A stretch of 64,000 nt of DNA from CAIVAT01 sp037133475 (GCA_037133475.1 JBAXOB010000013.1:1-64000), one strand, 5' to 3'. Numbered from the stretch's first letter, positions 52,473 through 62,301 are shown. A program made the numbers and translations. The notes: a model not told the origin generated them from the sequence alone.

Positions 52473-53183
52473 ATGGTGAATAAAGGAAAACTATACCTCA
52501 TACCATCCCCGCTCGCGGAGGGCCCTGTTGAGATGGTCATCCCCGAAGGGACACTGGCGGTCATCAGGCGACTCAGGTATTTTATTGTTGAGGAGATCCG
52601 CACGGCCAGGCGTTTCCTGATCAAAGCCGGCATTACCTGCCCTGTCGATGAGTTGACTTTCCTGGTGTTCAACGAACATTCCGACCTGGCAAACCTCAAC
52701 CAGTTTCTTGCCGCTGCAGGGGAAGGCCTGGATATCGGGCTGTTGTCGGAGGCGGGTGTTCCCTGCGTGGCCGACCCGGGAAACCTGCTCGTAGCTGCCG
52801 CCCACGAACTGGGAATCAGCGTGGTTCCCCTGACAGGCCCCTCCTCCATCCTGCTGGCGCTGATGGCCTCCGGTTTCAATGGCCAGCATTTTTCCTTCCT
52901 GGGTTATCTTCCTTCGGATAAAGTTCTGAGGGTGAAAAAAATAAGGGAAATCGAACGCACCGTCCGCGAAAGGGACCAGACCCAGATCTTCATCGAAACA
53001 CCCTATCGTAACCTCCAGATGCTCGAATCGCTGGTCAGCGTGTGCCAGGAAAATACCCGCTTGTGCATCGCATGCGATGTGACGGGGGCGAACGAATTCA
53101 TCGCCACCAAAACCATCGGCGCCTGGAAAAAAGCCAAACCCGACATCAACAAGCGACCTGCCATCTTCCTCCTTTACTACTGA
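52473..53183 (+). CDS. RsmI-like SAM-dependent methyltransferase
   Basis: A 236-residue tetrapyrrole-methylase-fold protein related to RsmI (16S rRNA C1402 2'-O-methyltransferase). Visible are KLYLIPSPLAEGP (start), IVEEIRTARRFL, LLSEAGVPCVADPGNLLVAAAH (the SAM-binding GxPxxxDPG) and PLTGPSSILLALMASGFNGQHFSFLGYLP. Bacteroidota usually have both true RsmI and this shorter paralogue of unknown substrate. The ATG at 52473 is chosen; the frame extends to a TTG at 52455. It is probably the end of the dnaA-linked transcript. Confidence 0.85.
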   Translation: MVNKGKLYLIPSPLAEGPVEMVIPEGTLAVIRRLRYFIVEEIRTARRFLIKAGITCPVDELTFLVFNEHSDLANLNQFLAAAGEGLDIGLLSEAGVPCVADPGNLLVAAAHELGISVVPLTGPSSILLALMASGFNGQHFSFLGYLPSDKVLRVKKIREIERTVRERDQTQIFIETPYRNLQMLESLVSVCQENTRLCIACDVTGANEFIATKTIGAWKKAKPDINKRPAIFLLYY

Positions 53184-53223
53184 AAACCTCATTAATACTT
53201 GTAGAAACTTTGGTATTGTTTTT

Positions 53224-53260
53224 CATGGTGCCATTGTGCCTTCTTTGTGTCATTGTGGTT
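53224..53260 (-). repeat. CACAAWGG intergenic repeat cluster, copy 2
   Basis: On the minus strand AACCACAATGA, CACAAAGAAGG, CACAATGG and CACCATG follow in tandem, the same unit type and the same AACCACAATG lead-in as 26779-26820, but in the opposite orientation. It lies in the gene-free 189-bp gap between the methyltransferase and the ABC genes. Confidence 0.5.
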
Positions 53261-53372
53261 AAAAACAAACCCAAATGAGCCGGAGATCGTTTTTAAAACC
53301 GGGATTCGTTTGTAACAAATCGGCCAACCCCTCGTCTTACCTTCATTATTTCTCACCTTATAGGTTCATCAT

Positions 53373-54269
53373 TTGGAAACTGTACTATCCATCAACGACA
53401 TCTCGAAGCGATACGGCAAGATCCAGGCTGTCAGCAGCCTTTCGCTGGATGTAAAAAAAGGCCAGGTTTTCGGGATCCTGGGGCCCAACGGCAGCGGAAA
53501 AACCACCACGCTCAGCATGATCCTTGACCTGATCAAAGCCAACAGCGGCAGCTACCAGTGGTTTGGCAAAGCGCCATCGACCGCGAGCCGCAAACGGATC
53601 GGGAGCGTTATCGAAAGCCCCAACTTCTTTCCCTACCTGAGCCCGGTAGTCAACCTGAAAATCGTTGCCGACATCAAGGGAATCGGTTATGACGACATTG
53701 ACCGCGTGTTGCAGCTTGCCGGCCTTTATGAGAGAAGGAATTCCCGGTTTAAAACCTTTTCATACGGGATGAAACAACGACTGGCCGTTGCCTCGGCGCT
53801 CCTTGGCAACCCCGACATACTGATCCTGGATGAGCCCACCAACGGGCTCGACCCGCAGGGGATCGCCCACATCCGCGAACTGATCCTGCTGATAGCAAGC
53901 CAGGGAACCACCATCATCATCGCCTCCCACCTGCTCGACGAGGTTCAGAAAATCTGCAGCCATGTGGCCGTGTTAAGCAAAGGACGCAAGCTGTTCGATG
54001 GCAAGGTCAGTGAGGTACTGGCGATCTCCGACTCCATGGAGCTCTCAGCCCGGGAGCTGGAGGCGTTAACCCTTGCGGTGAAAGCATATCCCTCCTATCA
54101 TTCGATGACGCTGGAGGGAGACAATATCCTCGCCTGTTTCAGCGATGCCGTCAACCCTGAAGTCCTGAACCGGTATTTCTTTGGCAAAGGGATTGTCCTG
54201 ACCCATTTATCGGAACGCAAACGCACCCTTGAACAACATTTCCTTGAACTTTTACGCGACAACGCATGA
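53373..54269 (+). CDS. ABC transporter ATP-binding protein
   Basis: A 298-residue ATPase of the drug/lantibiotic (CcmA/BcrA) exporter type. Walker A is GPNGSGKTT (about 36-44), the Q-loop lies near IESPNFFPYLSP, the signature is FSYGMKQRLA, Walker B is ILILDEPTNGLDPQG and the H-loop is IIASHLLDE; a C-terminal ~80-residue extension has no motif. The start appears to be TTG (53373), encoding METVLSINDISK. It forms an ATGA overlap with the permease gene. The substrate is unknown. Confidence 0.9.
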   Translation: METVLSINDISKRYGKIQAVSSLSLDVKKGQVFGILGPNGSGKTTTLSMILDLIKANSGSYQWFGKAPSTASRKRIGSVIESPNFFPYLSPVVNLKIVADIKGIGYDDIDRVLQLAGLYERRNSRFKTFSYGMKQRLAVASALLGNPDILILDEPTNGLDPQGIAHIRELILLIASQGTTIIIASHLLDEVQKICSHVAVLSKGRKLFDGKVSEVLAISDSMELSARELEALTLAVKAYPSYHSMTLEGDNILACFSDAVNPEVLNRYFFGKGIVLTHLSERKRTLEQHFLELLRDNA

Positions 54270-55096
54270 GAAAGCTCCTAAAAATAGAATTTAAAAAGAT
54301 CCTGACCTACAAGATCTTCTGGGTACTCTTCGGACTCTACTTCCTCTTTCTTGGCGCAGGTTTGCTGATGGCTGAGTTTATGATCAACAACATGGTTGAC
54401 AACATGAACAGGCACTCCCCCATCCCTTTTCCGCATGTCAACATCTATTTTTTTCCATGGGTCTGGCAGAATATCGCCTTCTTCGCCACCATCCGTTATG
54501 TGCTGATCTTCCCCGGGATCATCATCCTGATCCTGGTCACCAACGAATACACCTTCAAGACCATCCGGCAGAACATGATCACCGGGATGAGCAAGGCCGA
54601 GTTCCTGGCTTCCAAATTACTGCTGATCCTGGTCATATCGGTCATCATGACCCTTTTTCTTACCCTGAGTACCCTGGTCATCGGGTTGTCGCATACATCG
54701 GCGACCACCTTGCAGCTGGTGCTTCAGAAATCCTCCTTCATTGCCGGCTTCTTTGTGACCATGTTCTGCTTCCAGGTTGCCGCCCTCTTTTTTGGCTTTA
54801 TCCTCCGCAATACGGGACTCTCCATTGCCATCTTCACACTTTATGTATTCATCGCCGAACCGATCCTCTACCACCTGCTGAAGGCACCCTTTGTCTTTAA
54901 GAACAACATCTCAACCTACCTGCCGGTAAATTCGATCCTCCGGGTGACCGAATACCCGGCGATTCCGGTTCTCAAACAGGTGATGGGGCTGAATTTGCAG
55001 GATTCGGTAAGTCTCTGGGCCTGCTGCATTCCCATGATATACGCTGTGGCGATGGTTGGGATCGTCTACTGGAGCCTGGTGAAAAGGGATTTATAA
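54266..55096 (+). CDS. ABC-2 type transporter permease
   Basis: A 276-residue membrane permease partner of the preceding ATPase. It has about six membrane helices: one near 15-35, three in the middle (IRYVLIFPGIIILILVT; LLLILVISVIMTLFLTLS; FFVTMFCFQVAALFFGFIL) and two near the C-terminus (GLSIAIFTLYVFI; IPMIYAVAMVGIVYW). The NEYTFKTIRQNMITGMSKAEFLASK loop is typical of ABC-2 exporters of the YhgE/BcrB kind. Its start overlaps the ATPase stop by 4 nt. It is convergent with the VWA gene. Confidence 0.88.
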   Translation: MRKLLKIEFKKILTYKIFWVLFGLYFLFLGAGLLMAEFMINNMVDNMNRHSPIPFPHVNIYFFPWVWQNIAFFATIRYVLIFPGIIILILVTNEYTFKTIRQNMITGMSKAEFLASKLLLILVISVIMTLFLTLSTLVIGLSHTSATTLQLVLQKSSFIAGFFVTMFCFQVAALFFGFILRNTGLSIAIFTLYVFIAEPILYHLLKAPFVFKNNISTYLPVNSILRVTEYPAIPVLKQVMGLNLQDSVSLWACCIPMIYAVAMVGIVYWSLVKRDL

Positions 55097-55102
55097 CAGC
55101 GG

Positions 55103-57169
55103 TTAAAGCCCCTCTCTTTTCCGGATGACCCATTCGGCGGTAAGCAGCAGGACGATCAGGGCAAAAAGCCAGGGATTGCCAATCAGGTCCGACATCCGGT
55201 TCTGGTAAATGGCAACCGAACGGATATCGTTTCTTGCCAGGATCTTTCCTGCCAGTTTTCCGATGTCGGCCGGCCTAACCATCTCACCGTCGTGGGCAGA
55301 TGCAATCCGGAACAAGAGGTTATGGTCGGCAACCAGGTTCGAACTTTCTATATTGACCTTTTCGATAAATAGCTTCCCGGTTTTCTCATAGCCGGTTTGC
55401 CCGCTCTTTACAGCAGCCTTGTAATTGTATTCGCCTGCCGGGAACATGCCTGCATTCAGGAAATAACCCTTCCGGGTCTTGCTGAAGACAAAGGGATAAC
55501 TTTTGTTTTCATGGTCGGTCAGGGTCAGGCTGACGTCGGGCTGGTTGATCAGTTCATAGGAGCCGTTATACAATTCAGCCTCAAATTCAACAGGCTCGTT
55601 TTCATAGCTTTTATTCTTAGTGCGGATCCTGAAAAAGCTTTTATCATCCTTTGCGGAGAGATACTGGGCCGTTTTATCGATCCACAGGTCGAAACTTTCG
55701 TGGTTCGATTGCTGGATATAGTTGGAGATTCTCCATCTCCAGATGTTTTCACCGGCGATAATGCCCACCTTGCGGTCAAGGGCATGGGTGTAAACGACCA
55801 TGGGGGTTTTGGTCGCCACATTCCCGATTTTCTGATAGAACAACACCTCTGCCAGCGGGCTCACCTGGTAGGCTCCGAACGGGCATTGCAGCGGCGGAAA
55901 TTCCCTGAAAACAGCCTGGTCCTTCTGATCGACGGTAAACAGCGAAAAGTCGGGGTTAAACGAGGGCTGCGATTCCGAGAAGGCATTTCTCGGGGAGTTG
56001 ACGATAAGCCCGGCCTGGAGGCGGTTAAGGGCATTCAGGTCGGTTTGGGAACCCACGATGACAAGCAGCGGGACCTTTGACTGCAATAACCCCGTAAGAT
56101 CAGTGACATTGGTAATGGAGGGCAGCTGATTCAGAATGACAAGGTCATATTTCTCAAAAGACCGTGGCATCGTTTCGGTGATGATCGTCTCCACCTCAAA
56201 ATGGGATGAACCCTCCAGCGCCTTTTCGATCGCCATGATGTCGGGATGCGGTGCGGCCGAGACCAGCGCGATTTTCTGCCTCGCCTCCAGCACCTCCACC
56301 AGGAAGTCGATATGGTTGTTGGAAGGACTTCCCTCCCCCTCCAGCTTATCGAGCTGAAGCGAATACCGGGTCATGCCAGCCTCCTTTGCCTCCAGTAAAA
56401 AGGTAGCCCGCTGCAGCGAACGGTCGCCGGTTGCCCTGAGCTCCCTGGATTCAATGAGGCGGGTTCCTTGTGATAGACTTATTTTGGTTTTCAGTCCGTT
56501 GCACTTATTCATTGCAACCAGCACTTCAACAGGGAACTTATCGCCCCTGTAGGCCGTTTTGTTGACAAGCACCTTCAGGATGGAGATATCTTTTTTCAGG
56601 ATCGTATCTCCCATGGCAAGGGTATAGACCGGGAAGGGGATCTTCTGGGCGGCATAAAAGGGATCGGTCCCTTCATTGTAGATGCCATCGGTGGCCAGGA
56701 TTACGGCAGCCGCATTCCTGTTGGTATAGCGGGTATTGACCTCCCTGAAAAAAACAGAAATGTCGGTTTTGGAGCCCTTGTAAGTTCCACTGAATCCATT
56801 GGTCAGCTTATCATCAAATGAATAGACCCTTACCTCGCATTTTTGCTGAAGGGTGGCGACAAGCTGTTTCAGCTGTCCGGGAAAAGTATTCCGGCACCAG
56901 GTCGAATCATTGCCCATGACCATCGACTGGGAATTATCGACTCCGATAACGATTACCGGTTTTTCAAGCCGTTTTTCAGTACGTTTGATCAGCGGAGACA
57001 ACAGCAGGAAGGCGATGAGCGAAACGGATAAAAACCGCAGCGCCGCCATCCCCCAACTGAAAATGTTCGCCATTCCCCTTTTTACATCGCGGTAATAGAG
57101 CACCCATGCATAGAGGGCCCCAAGCAGGAGACAAAGAGGAATTAAACCGGAAGGGTATTCAGTAATCAT
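55103..57169 (-). CDS. VWA-domain membrane protein
   Basis: A 688-residue membrane protein from the ATG at 57169; the upstream in-frame sequence lies inside fabG and is not coding. It has two N-terminal helices (LIPLCLLLGALYAWVLYY; ALRFLSVSLIAFLLL), a von Willebrand A-like domain with the MIDAS motif GVDNSQSM (DxSxS) and an Asp in ILATDGIYNEG, a central glutamine-amidotransferase-like/beta-rich region and a final helix (NPWLFALIVLLLTAEWVIRKREG). It resembles the Bacteroidota VWA-BatA-type proteins. Its ATG overlaps the fabG stop (TAATG), so they are translationally coupled. Confidence 0.8.
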   Translation of the reverse strand: MITEYPSGLIPLCLLLGALYAWVLYYRDVKRGMANIFSWGMAALRFLSVSLIAFLLLSPLIKRTEKRLEKPVIVIGVDNSQSMVMGNDSTWCRNTFPGQLKQLVATLQQKCEVRVYSFDDKLTNGFSGTYKGSKTDISVFFREVNTRYTNRNAAAVILATDGIYNEGTDPFYAAQKIPFPVYTLAMGDTILKKDISILKVLVNKTAYRGDKFPVEVLVAMNKCNGLKTKISLSQGTRLIESRELRATGDRSLQRATFLLEAKEAGMTRYSLQLDKLEGEGSPSNNHIDFLVEVLEARQKIALVSAAPHPDIMAIEKALEGSSHFEVETIITETMPRSFEKYDLVILNQLPSITNVTDLTGLLQSKVPLLVIVGSQTDLNALNRLQAGLIVNSPRNAFSESQPSFNPDFSLFTVDQKDQAVFREFPPLQCPFGAYQVSPLAEVLFYQKIGNVATKTPMVVYTHALDRKVGIIAGENIWRWRISNYIQQSNHESFDLWIDKTAQYLSAKDDKSFFRIRTKNKSYENEPVEFEAELYNGSYELINQPDVSLTLTDHENKSYPFVFSKTRKGYFLNAGMFPAGEYNYKAAVKSGQTGYEKTGKLFIEKVNIESSNLVADHNLLFRIASAHDGEMVRPADIGKLAGKILARNDIRSVAIYQNRMSDLIGNPWLFALIVLLLTAEWVIRKREGL

Positions 57170-57915
57170 TAAGTGTGTAATCCACCGCAGACAGGAATTG
57201 CCTGTCCGTTGATGTAAGAACTCAGGTCTGAAGCAAGGAATAAGGCAAGGTTTGCAACATCGTCGGGAGTGCCGGCGCGGCGCATCGGGATATCCTGGAT
57301 CCACTTGTCGCGGGCCTCCTGGGGCAGCTTGGCTGTCATCTCGGTTTCGATATAACCCGGGGCGATGGCGTTGCAGCGGATATTGCGGGAACCAAGTTCC
57401 TGGGCGATTGATTTGGTGAAACCGATAATCCCGGCCTTGGATGCCGCATAGTTCGATTGCCCGCTGTTTCCCTCAACGCCAACCACCGAACTCATGTTGA
57501 CGATCGAACCGTAACGTTGCTTGATCATCACCCGCTGGATGGCTTTGGTAAGGTTGAACACCGATTTCAGGTTCACGTTGATCACCCGGTCCCAATCCAC
57601 CTCGGTCATCCGGAGCAGCAGGTTGTCGCGGGTGATGCCCGCATTGTTAACCAGGATATCGATGGTTTGAAAATCCTCAAGAATCTGGCTGATAAGTGAT
57701 TCACTGTCGGTAAAGGAACTTGCGTCGGAAGCATAACCTTTGGCTTTCACGCCGAAGGCGGCCAGCTCCTGCTCCAGCAGTTTGGAGTCATCATTGTATT
57801 GGATATCTGAAAAGGCAACATTAGCGCCATGTTCGGCAAATTTCAGGGCAATTGATTTACCAATTCCCCGGTTTGCGCCGGTGATCAGTGCTGTTTTTCC
57901 TTCAAGTAACTTCAT
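57169..57915 (-). CDS. fabG: 3-oxoacyl-ACP reductase-like SDR
   Basis: Classical short-chain dehydrogenase of 248 residues, FabG-like: GANRGIGKS (14-22, NADP loop), NNAGITRDNLLLRM, the Ser-Tyr-Lys triad with Tyr and Lys in NYAASKAG, and the C-terminal INGQAIPVCGG. In E. coli FabG the last motif reads TGxTxHVNGG; here it is Cys-Gly-Gly. It is the reductase of fatty-acid elongation, or another ketoacyl reductase. Its stop codon overlaps the start of the VWA gene, and it has its own -7 box. Confidence 0.88.
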   Translation of the reverse strand: MKLLEGKTALITGANRGIGKSIALKFAEHGANVAFSDIQYNDDSKLLEQELAAFGVKAKGYASDASSFTDSESLISQILEDFQTIDILVNNAGITRDNLLLRMTEVDWDRVINVNLKSVFNLTKAIQRVMIKQRYGSIVNMSSVVGVEGNSGQSNYAASKAGIIGFTKSIAQELGSRNIRCNAIAPGYIETEMTAKLPQEARDKWIQDIPMRRAGTPDDVANLALFLASDLSSYINGQAIPVCGGLHT

Positions 57916-57936
57916 AGGTTCGTGTTATAATTTTTG

Positions 57937-57944
57937 CAAAGATA
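57937..57944 (-). promoter_or_regulatory. -7 box of fabG-VWA operon
   Basis: TATCTTTG on the minus strand, 22 nt before the fabG ATG and just past the stop of the glucan fusion gene. Confidence 0.45.
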
Positions 57945-57965
57945 GGAATAACATAAATAGGTGGA

Positions 57966-60900
57966 TTAAATCCATTTAACAAGGTTAAAATCCTGGCGAT
58001 GAGGCAGTAACGGGTTTTTCGGGAACAACCTGAAGGCGTAATCATAAACGCCGGCCTGTTTGAAGGGGATATCGCAGGCAAAGGTTACCAGGTTGTTTTC
58101 AGCGCTTGCCATGGTCATCGCCTCGATAAAGATAGGCTCCTTTACCTCGTCGTTGACCTTTTTTCCGAAAAGCACCTCGATCCCGATATCGGTTCCCGAC
58201 AGTTCATTGAGGTCGAGGGTAATCTCGGCCTTGAAGGACTCACCCAGGGATAACGGTTTCTGGCTTGAATCGGGAATATTCACCCCGATCACCTCGATGC
58301 TCTCCCATCCGCGGCTTACTTTCCGCTTCCAGCTGGCAATATGACGCGCCATCTCGTAGTTTTTTGCCGCCATCAGCCGCGACCGTTTAAACAGCGGACT
58401 GTAATACTGGCGGATATAATCATCCAGCTGCCGTTTCATGGTAAAATGGGGGGCAATCTCGGAGATGGTGTTTTTGATATAGGAGACCCATTTCACCGGA
58501 ACATTCTGTTTATCCACATCATAATAGATCGGGATGATCTCCTCTTCAAGAATGGAATAGATGGTTTCGGCATCCAGTTCATCCTGGAACTGGTGGTTGT
58601 CATAGGTCGACTCCTCCTTGAGCATCCAGCCGGCATTGGGCCGATAACCCTCGGCCCACCAACCGTCGAGTACGCTGAAGTTGACAACGCCGTTCATCAC
58701 GGCCTTCTCCCCGCTGGTACCCGAGGCCTCAAGCGGCCGTGTGGGCGTATTGAGCCAGATATCCACGCCTTTGATCAGGTATTTGGCCACCTCCATGTCG
58801 TAATTCTCGAAAAAGAAGATCTTGCCGACAAATTCGGGGATATGGGAAATCTCGAAGATCCGCTTGATCAGATCCTGTCCGGCTTTATCGTTGGGGTGAG
58901 CCTTTCCTGCGAACATAAACTGTACGGGCCGCTCCTTGTTGTTGACGATACGCGAGAGCCTGTCGAGGTTGCTGAACAGCAGGTGAGCCCTCTTGTAGGT
59001 GGCGAAACGCCTGGCAAAGCCGATGGTCAGGGCCTTTGGGTTGGCCAGTTCGCGGATCTTGAAGATCAGCTTTGGATTTTCATGACGGCGGGTCATGTCA
59101 TCATACAGGTGCTGCAACAGGAATTCCGTCATCTGGTTTTTCTGTTTCAGCTTGGTGTTCCAGATCGTCAGGTCGTCTACCTTATGGATGTTTTTCCAAA
59201 AGGAGGGATTTGACTGATCCTGGAAATATTCTTCGCCGAAGGTCTTGCTGTAGAGCTGCTGCCACGATTTGGCCGTCCAGGTGGGAAGATGTACACCGTT
59301 GGTAACATAACCGATATGCAGCTCTTCGGGATAATAGCCCTGGTATAGTTTTACGAACATCTCGCGGGTAACCCTGCCATGGATCTTGCTCACGCCGTTG
59401 ATCTCCTGAGAAAGTTTGGCTGCCAGCACACTCATGGAGAATTTCTCATTGGTATCGTTATCGGCCATGCGTCCCAGGTTCATGAACTGTTCCCACTTCT
59501 GGTTCAGGTGGTCGGGGTAGTGCGACAGGTACCTGCGAAGAAGATCCTCCGGGAAGGTGTCATGGCCGGCCGGGACCGGCGTGTGGGTGGTGAAAAGGGT
59601 CGAACAGCGCACCATCTCCATCGCCTGCTGGAAGGTGAGTTTCTCGTTCTGGATCAGTTTGCGCAACCGTTCGAGCCCGATAAAGGCAGAATGCCCCTCA
59701 TTGCTGTGGTATACGTCGGGATTGATCCCCAGCGCATCGAGCATGCGGATGCCGCCAATTCCCAAAAGAAGTTCCTGGCGCAGCCTGTTTTCAAGATCCC
59801 CGCCGTAAAGCTGGTAGGTAATGCTGCGATCTGCCTCTTCGTTCTCTTCAATATCGGTGTCCATCAGGTAAAGAGGAACACGGCCCACATCGCAACGCCA
59901 GATCTTGGCATACATGGTGCGTCCCGGCAGTGCGATGGAGGTTTTGATCCAGTTGCCCTGTTCATCCCTTACCGGGATCAGCGGCATGTGGGTGAACTTC
60001 TGCGGCGTATAGATGGCGATCTGGTCGCCGAAGATGGAGAGACTCTGGGTAAAATAGCCATACCGGTACAGCAGGCCAATACCCACAATGTTGTAATTCG
60101 AATCGCTGGCCTCCTTCAGATAGTCGCCGGCCAGCATTCCCAGGCCTCCTGAAAAGATCTTGACGGTGTCGTGCAGCCCGTATTCCATGCTGAAATAGGC
60201 CACCATGTCGTGGGGTTTGTCGGCAGCCTTCGACATATAGCGGTTAAAATCGGCGGTAACCTTGTCGAGTTTGGCAATGAACATCTCATTGGCGCTGAGG
60301 TCCTGCAACTCCTTGTATGACAGCGATTCGATCAGGGCGATGGGGTTGAACTTCAGCTCGTACCAGCGTGCCTTGTTGATCATTTCAAAAAGCTCGGAAC
60401 CCTCGTAATTCCACGACCACCAGAGGTTCTTTGCAAGCCGTTCAAGGCTTGCCAGGTTTTCAGGAACACGCTGCTGTATCAATACCTTTCTCCAGTCGGG
60501 CCTGGCATCGCTGCTGCTCTTCGGTAAGGCAGCCTGCAACTGCGGCTGTTTGCCGGCATACTGCTCAGCCCTGGTCACGGTTTCACCAATCGCCTCGGAA
60601 TAGGCCTCGCGGTAATTCCCGATGAGGTTTTTCCATAATACCGACCTTGAAATTTCATAAGCTTTGATCCTGACCTTGATGATCTCCTTTTCGGTTTTGG
60701 AGATACAGTTCAGGATATTTTTCACGATATTTTCCACCACCTCCTGGTCATTGTCATCATTGCGTTCGATGATGCTGGTGCAGTCCTTGACCGTGGGAAA
60801 CAGCGCCTTGATCCATTGGCCGAAGCCGGTAAGCGAAGTTGTGATTGTCGGAATGTGAAAAGAGAGGCTTTCGAGCGAGGAATATCCCCAGGGTTCGTAA

Positions 60901-62219
60901 TACGAGGGGTACACCGTGCCGTCAAAGCCAATCAGCAGGTCATAATATTTCAGGTTAAAGATACCGTCGGTGCCATTCAGGTAGGTCGGGATATACACCA
61001 CCTTGACCTGGTCTTCGGGGCGGTTCAGCAAACCTGCAGATTTTATCTTACGGAGGATCTGGTCGTTGTCAGGGTCGGCAAGCACATGGGTTGCATAATC
61101 CTCCTGTCGCGGTTGGCGCCGCTCAGCGGAAACCATGCGTTCGGCAAGGTCCTTGCGGGGACCGTTGAGCCCCGACGACACGGCGATGCAGGCTACCAGT
61201 GTCTGGGCCAGTTTTGGCTGTTTGTTCAGGATCCCGAGCGCATCGATAAAGATCTCGATGCCCTTGTTACGGATTTCGAAACGGCTGCTGTTCAGGATCA
61301 GCACGCTGTCTTTGGGAAGCACCTGCCCGGTAAGGGCGCCGGCAACATCCAGCAATTTTTCGCGCGCGGCCGTACGCTTTTCAGGAAAGACTTCATTGGC
61401 GGGCACCCAGGCATCATCGAAACCATTCGGCGTAATGAGGTCAACCTCCTTTTCAAGGAAATGACGGCACTCGTCGTTGGTGATCTCACTGAGGGTGGTA
61501 AAACAGTCGGCCTCATGGGCCGAAAGTTTCTCCAGCGAAAACTTGGCCATCACGCCAAACTGCCTGGCGATGGCTTCGGCATTATAGTTCAGCAGGTTTG
61601 TATACAACGGTAATCCCGCATTGGCGATACTCCTGCCAACCACGGTGCCGTGGGTGGTAAAGATCGTCCCGATCTGGGGTACCATCTCTTTCAGGTATAA
61701 AATCCCCGTCCCGGTCTTCCATTCATGGAACTGGGCCACGATCTTATCGTGATGCGACAGGTTACAGTTATAAAAACTCTCGATGATCAGGCCGGCGGCA
61801 TAACCAAAAAAGGCAGGCTCTATATAATCCCAGTCACCCGAAAGGGAATCCAGCTTGTAATGTTCCCAGAAATGGGCGAAAATCTTGTCCTTTTCAGAAA
61901 AAAAGGAGGTGAAGTCAACCAGGACGACTACCGGGCTTCCGGGGATCTTCCACCGTCCGATCTTTACCCGTAACCCTTCGGTTTCGGCAACCTCCCGCCA
62001 CGACTTATATAAAAATTTGTCCTCGGTGAATTCCGGGTTCTGGTGGGTCTCCTTCCATACATCCGGTCCGATGAGAATATAGTTGTCTTTGAATTCTTCT
62101 GCGAGCGTTTTTGCTTTGGTTGATATGGCTGTATGAATTCCACTGATTTTATTGCATACCTCCCAACTGGTTTCAAACAGGTAGTCGGGAGTTACAAGCA
62201 GTTTATCCTTTATCATCAA
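57966..62219 (-). CDS. Glycogen synthase (GT3)-alpha-glucan phosphorylase (GT35) fusion
   Basis: One 1417-residue polypeptide. The first ~545 residues are a eukaryotic-type GT3 glycogen synthase: FETSWEVCNKISGIHTAIS (15-33), FHEWKTGTGI, TTHGTVVGRSIA, the acidic pair Glu442/Glu450 in YYEPWGYSSLES. A ~40-residue linker precedes a bacterial alpha-glucan phosphorylase beginning near 585 (VPENLASLERLAKNLWWSWN), with SMEYGLHDTVKIFSGGLGMLAGDYLKEA in order (677-704) and the PLP Lys1172 (TSGEKAVMNG). In Bacteroides the two activities are, from memory, separate neighbouring genes. The frame is open throughout, so the fusion looks genuine. The start may be either ATG at 62219/62216. GH57 and GT4 genes lie upstream. 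Confidence 0.92.
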   Translation of the reverse strand: MMIKDKLLVTPDYLFETSWEVCNKISGIHTAISTKAKTLAEEFKDNYILIGPDVWKETHQNPEFTEDKFLYKSWREVAETEGLRVKIGRWKIPGSPVVVLVDFTSFFSEKDKIFAHFWEHYKLDSLSGDWDYIEPAFFGYAAGLIIESFYNCNLSHHDKIVAQFHEWKTGTGILYLKEMVPQIGTIFTTHGTVVGRSIANAGLPLYTNLLNYNAEAIARQFGVMAKFSLEKLSAHEADCFTTLSEITNDECRHFLEKEVDLITPNGFDDAWVPANEVFPEKRTAAREKLLDVAGALTGQVLPKDSVLILNSSRFEIRNKGIEIFIDALGILNKQPKLAQTLVACIAVSSGLNGPRKDLAERMVSAERRQPRQEDYATHVLADPDNDQILRKIKSAGLLNRPEDQVKVVYIPTYLNGTDGIFNLKYYDLLIGFDGTVYPSYYEPWGYSSLESLSFHIPTITTSLTGFGQWIKALFPTVKDCTSIIERNDDNDQEVVENIVKNILNCISKTEKEIIKVRIKAYEISRSVLWKNLIGNYREAYSEAIGETVTRAEQYAGKQPQLQAALPKSSSDARPDWRKVLIQQRVPENLASLERLAKNLWWSWNYEGSELFEMINKARWYELKFNPIALIESLSYKELQDLSANEMFIAKLDKVTADFNRYMSKAADKPHDMVAYFSMEYGLHDTVKIFSGGLGMLAGDYLKEASDSNYNIVGIGLLYRYGYFTQSLSIFGDQIAIYTPQKFTHMPLIPVRDEQGNWIKTSIALPGRTMYAKIWRCDVGRVPLYLMDTDIEENEEADRSITYQLYGGDLENRLRQELLLGIGGIRMLDALGINPDVYHSNEGHSAFIGLERLRKLIQNEKLTFQQAMEMVRCSTLFTTHTPVPAGHDTFPEDLLRRYLSHYPDHLNQKWEQFMNLGRMADNDTNEKFSMSVLAAKLSQEINGVSKIHGRVTREMFVKLYQGYYPEELHIGYVTNGVHLPTWTAKSWQQLYSKTFGEEYFQDQSNPSFWKNIHKVDDLTIWNTKLKQKNQMTEFLLQHLYDDMTRRHENPKLIFKIRELANPKALTIGFARRFATYKRAHLLFSNLDRLSRIVNNKERPVQFMFAGKAHPNDKAGQDLIKRIFEISHIPEFVGKIFFFENYDMEVAKYLIKGVDIWLNTPTRPLEASGTSGEKAVMNGVVNFSVLDGWWAEGYRPNAGWMLKEESTYDNHQFQDELDAETIYSILEEEIIPIYYDVDKQNVPVKWVSYIKNTISEIAPHFTMKRQLDDYIRQYYSPLFKRSRLMAAKNYEMARHIASWKRKVSRGWESIEVIGVNIPDSSQKPLSLGESFKAEITLDLNELSGTDIGIEVLFGKKVNDEVKEPIFIEAMTMASAENNLVTFACDIPFKQAGVYDYAFRLFPKNPLLPHRQDFNLVKWI

Positions 62220-62301
62220 TGAGTTGGTTTTCTGAATAATTTATAAGTTGCCTTTTTTGTAAGATTTTATTGAAATATGGCCATTGCAGGTATGCCCGGC
62301 G

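Noticed and set aside
60400..60600. GT3-GT35 junction as an assembly or frameshift artefact
   Set aside because: The frame runs uninterrupted across a plausible hydrophilic linker, and both flanking domains are intact. Sequencing reads would be needed to be certain.
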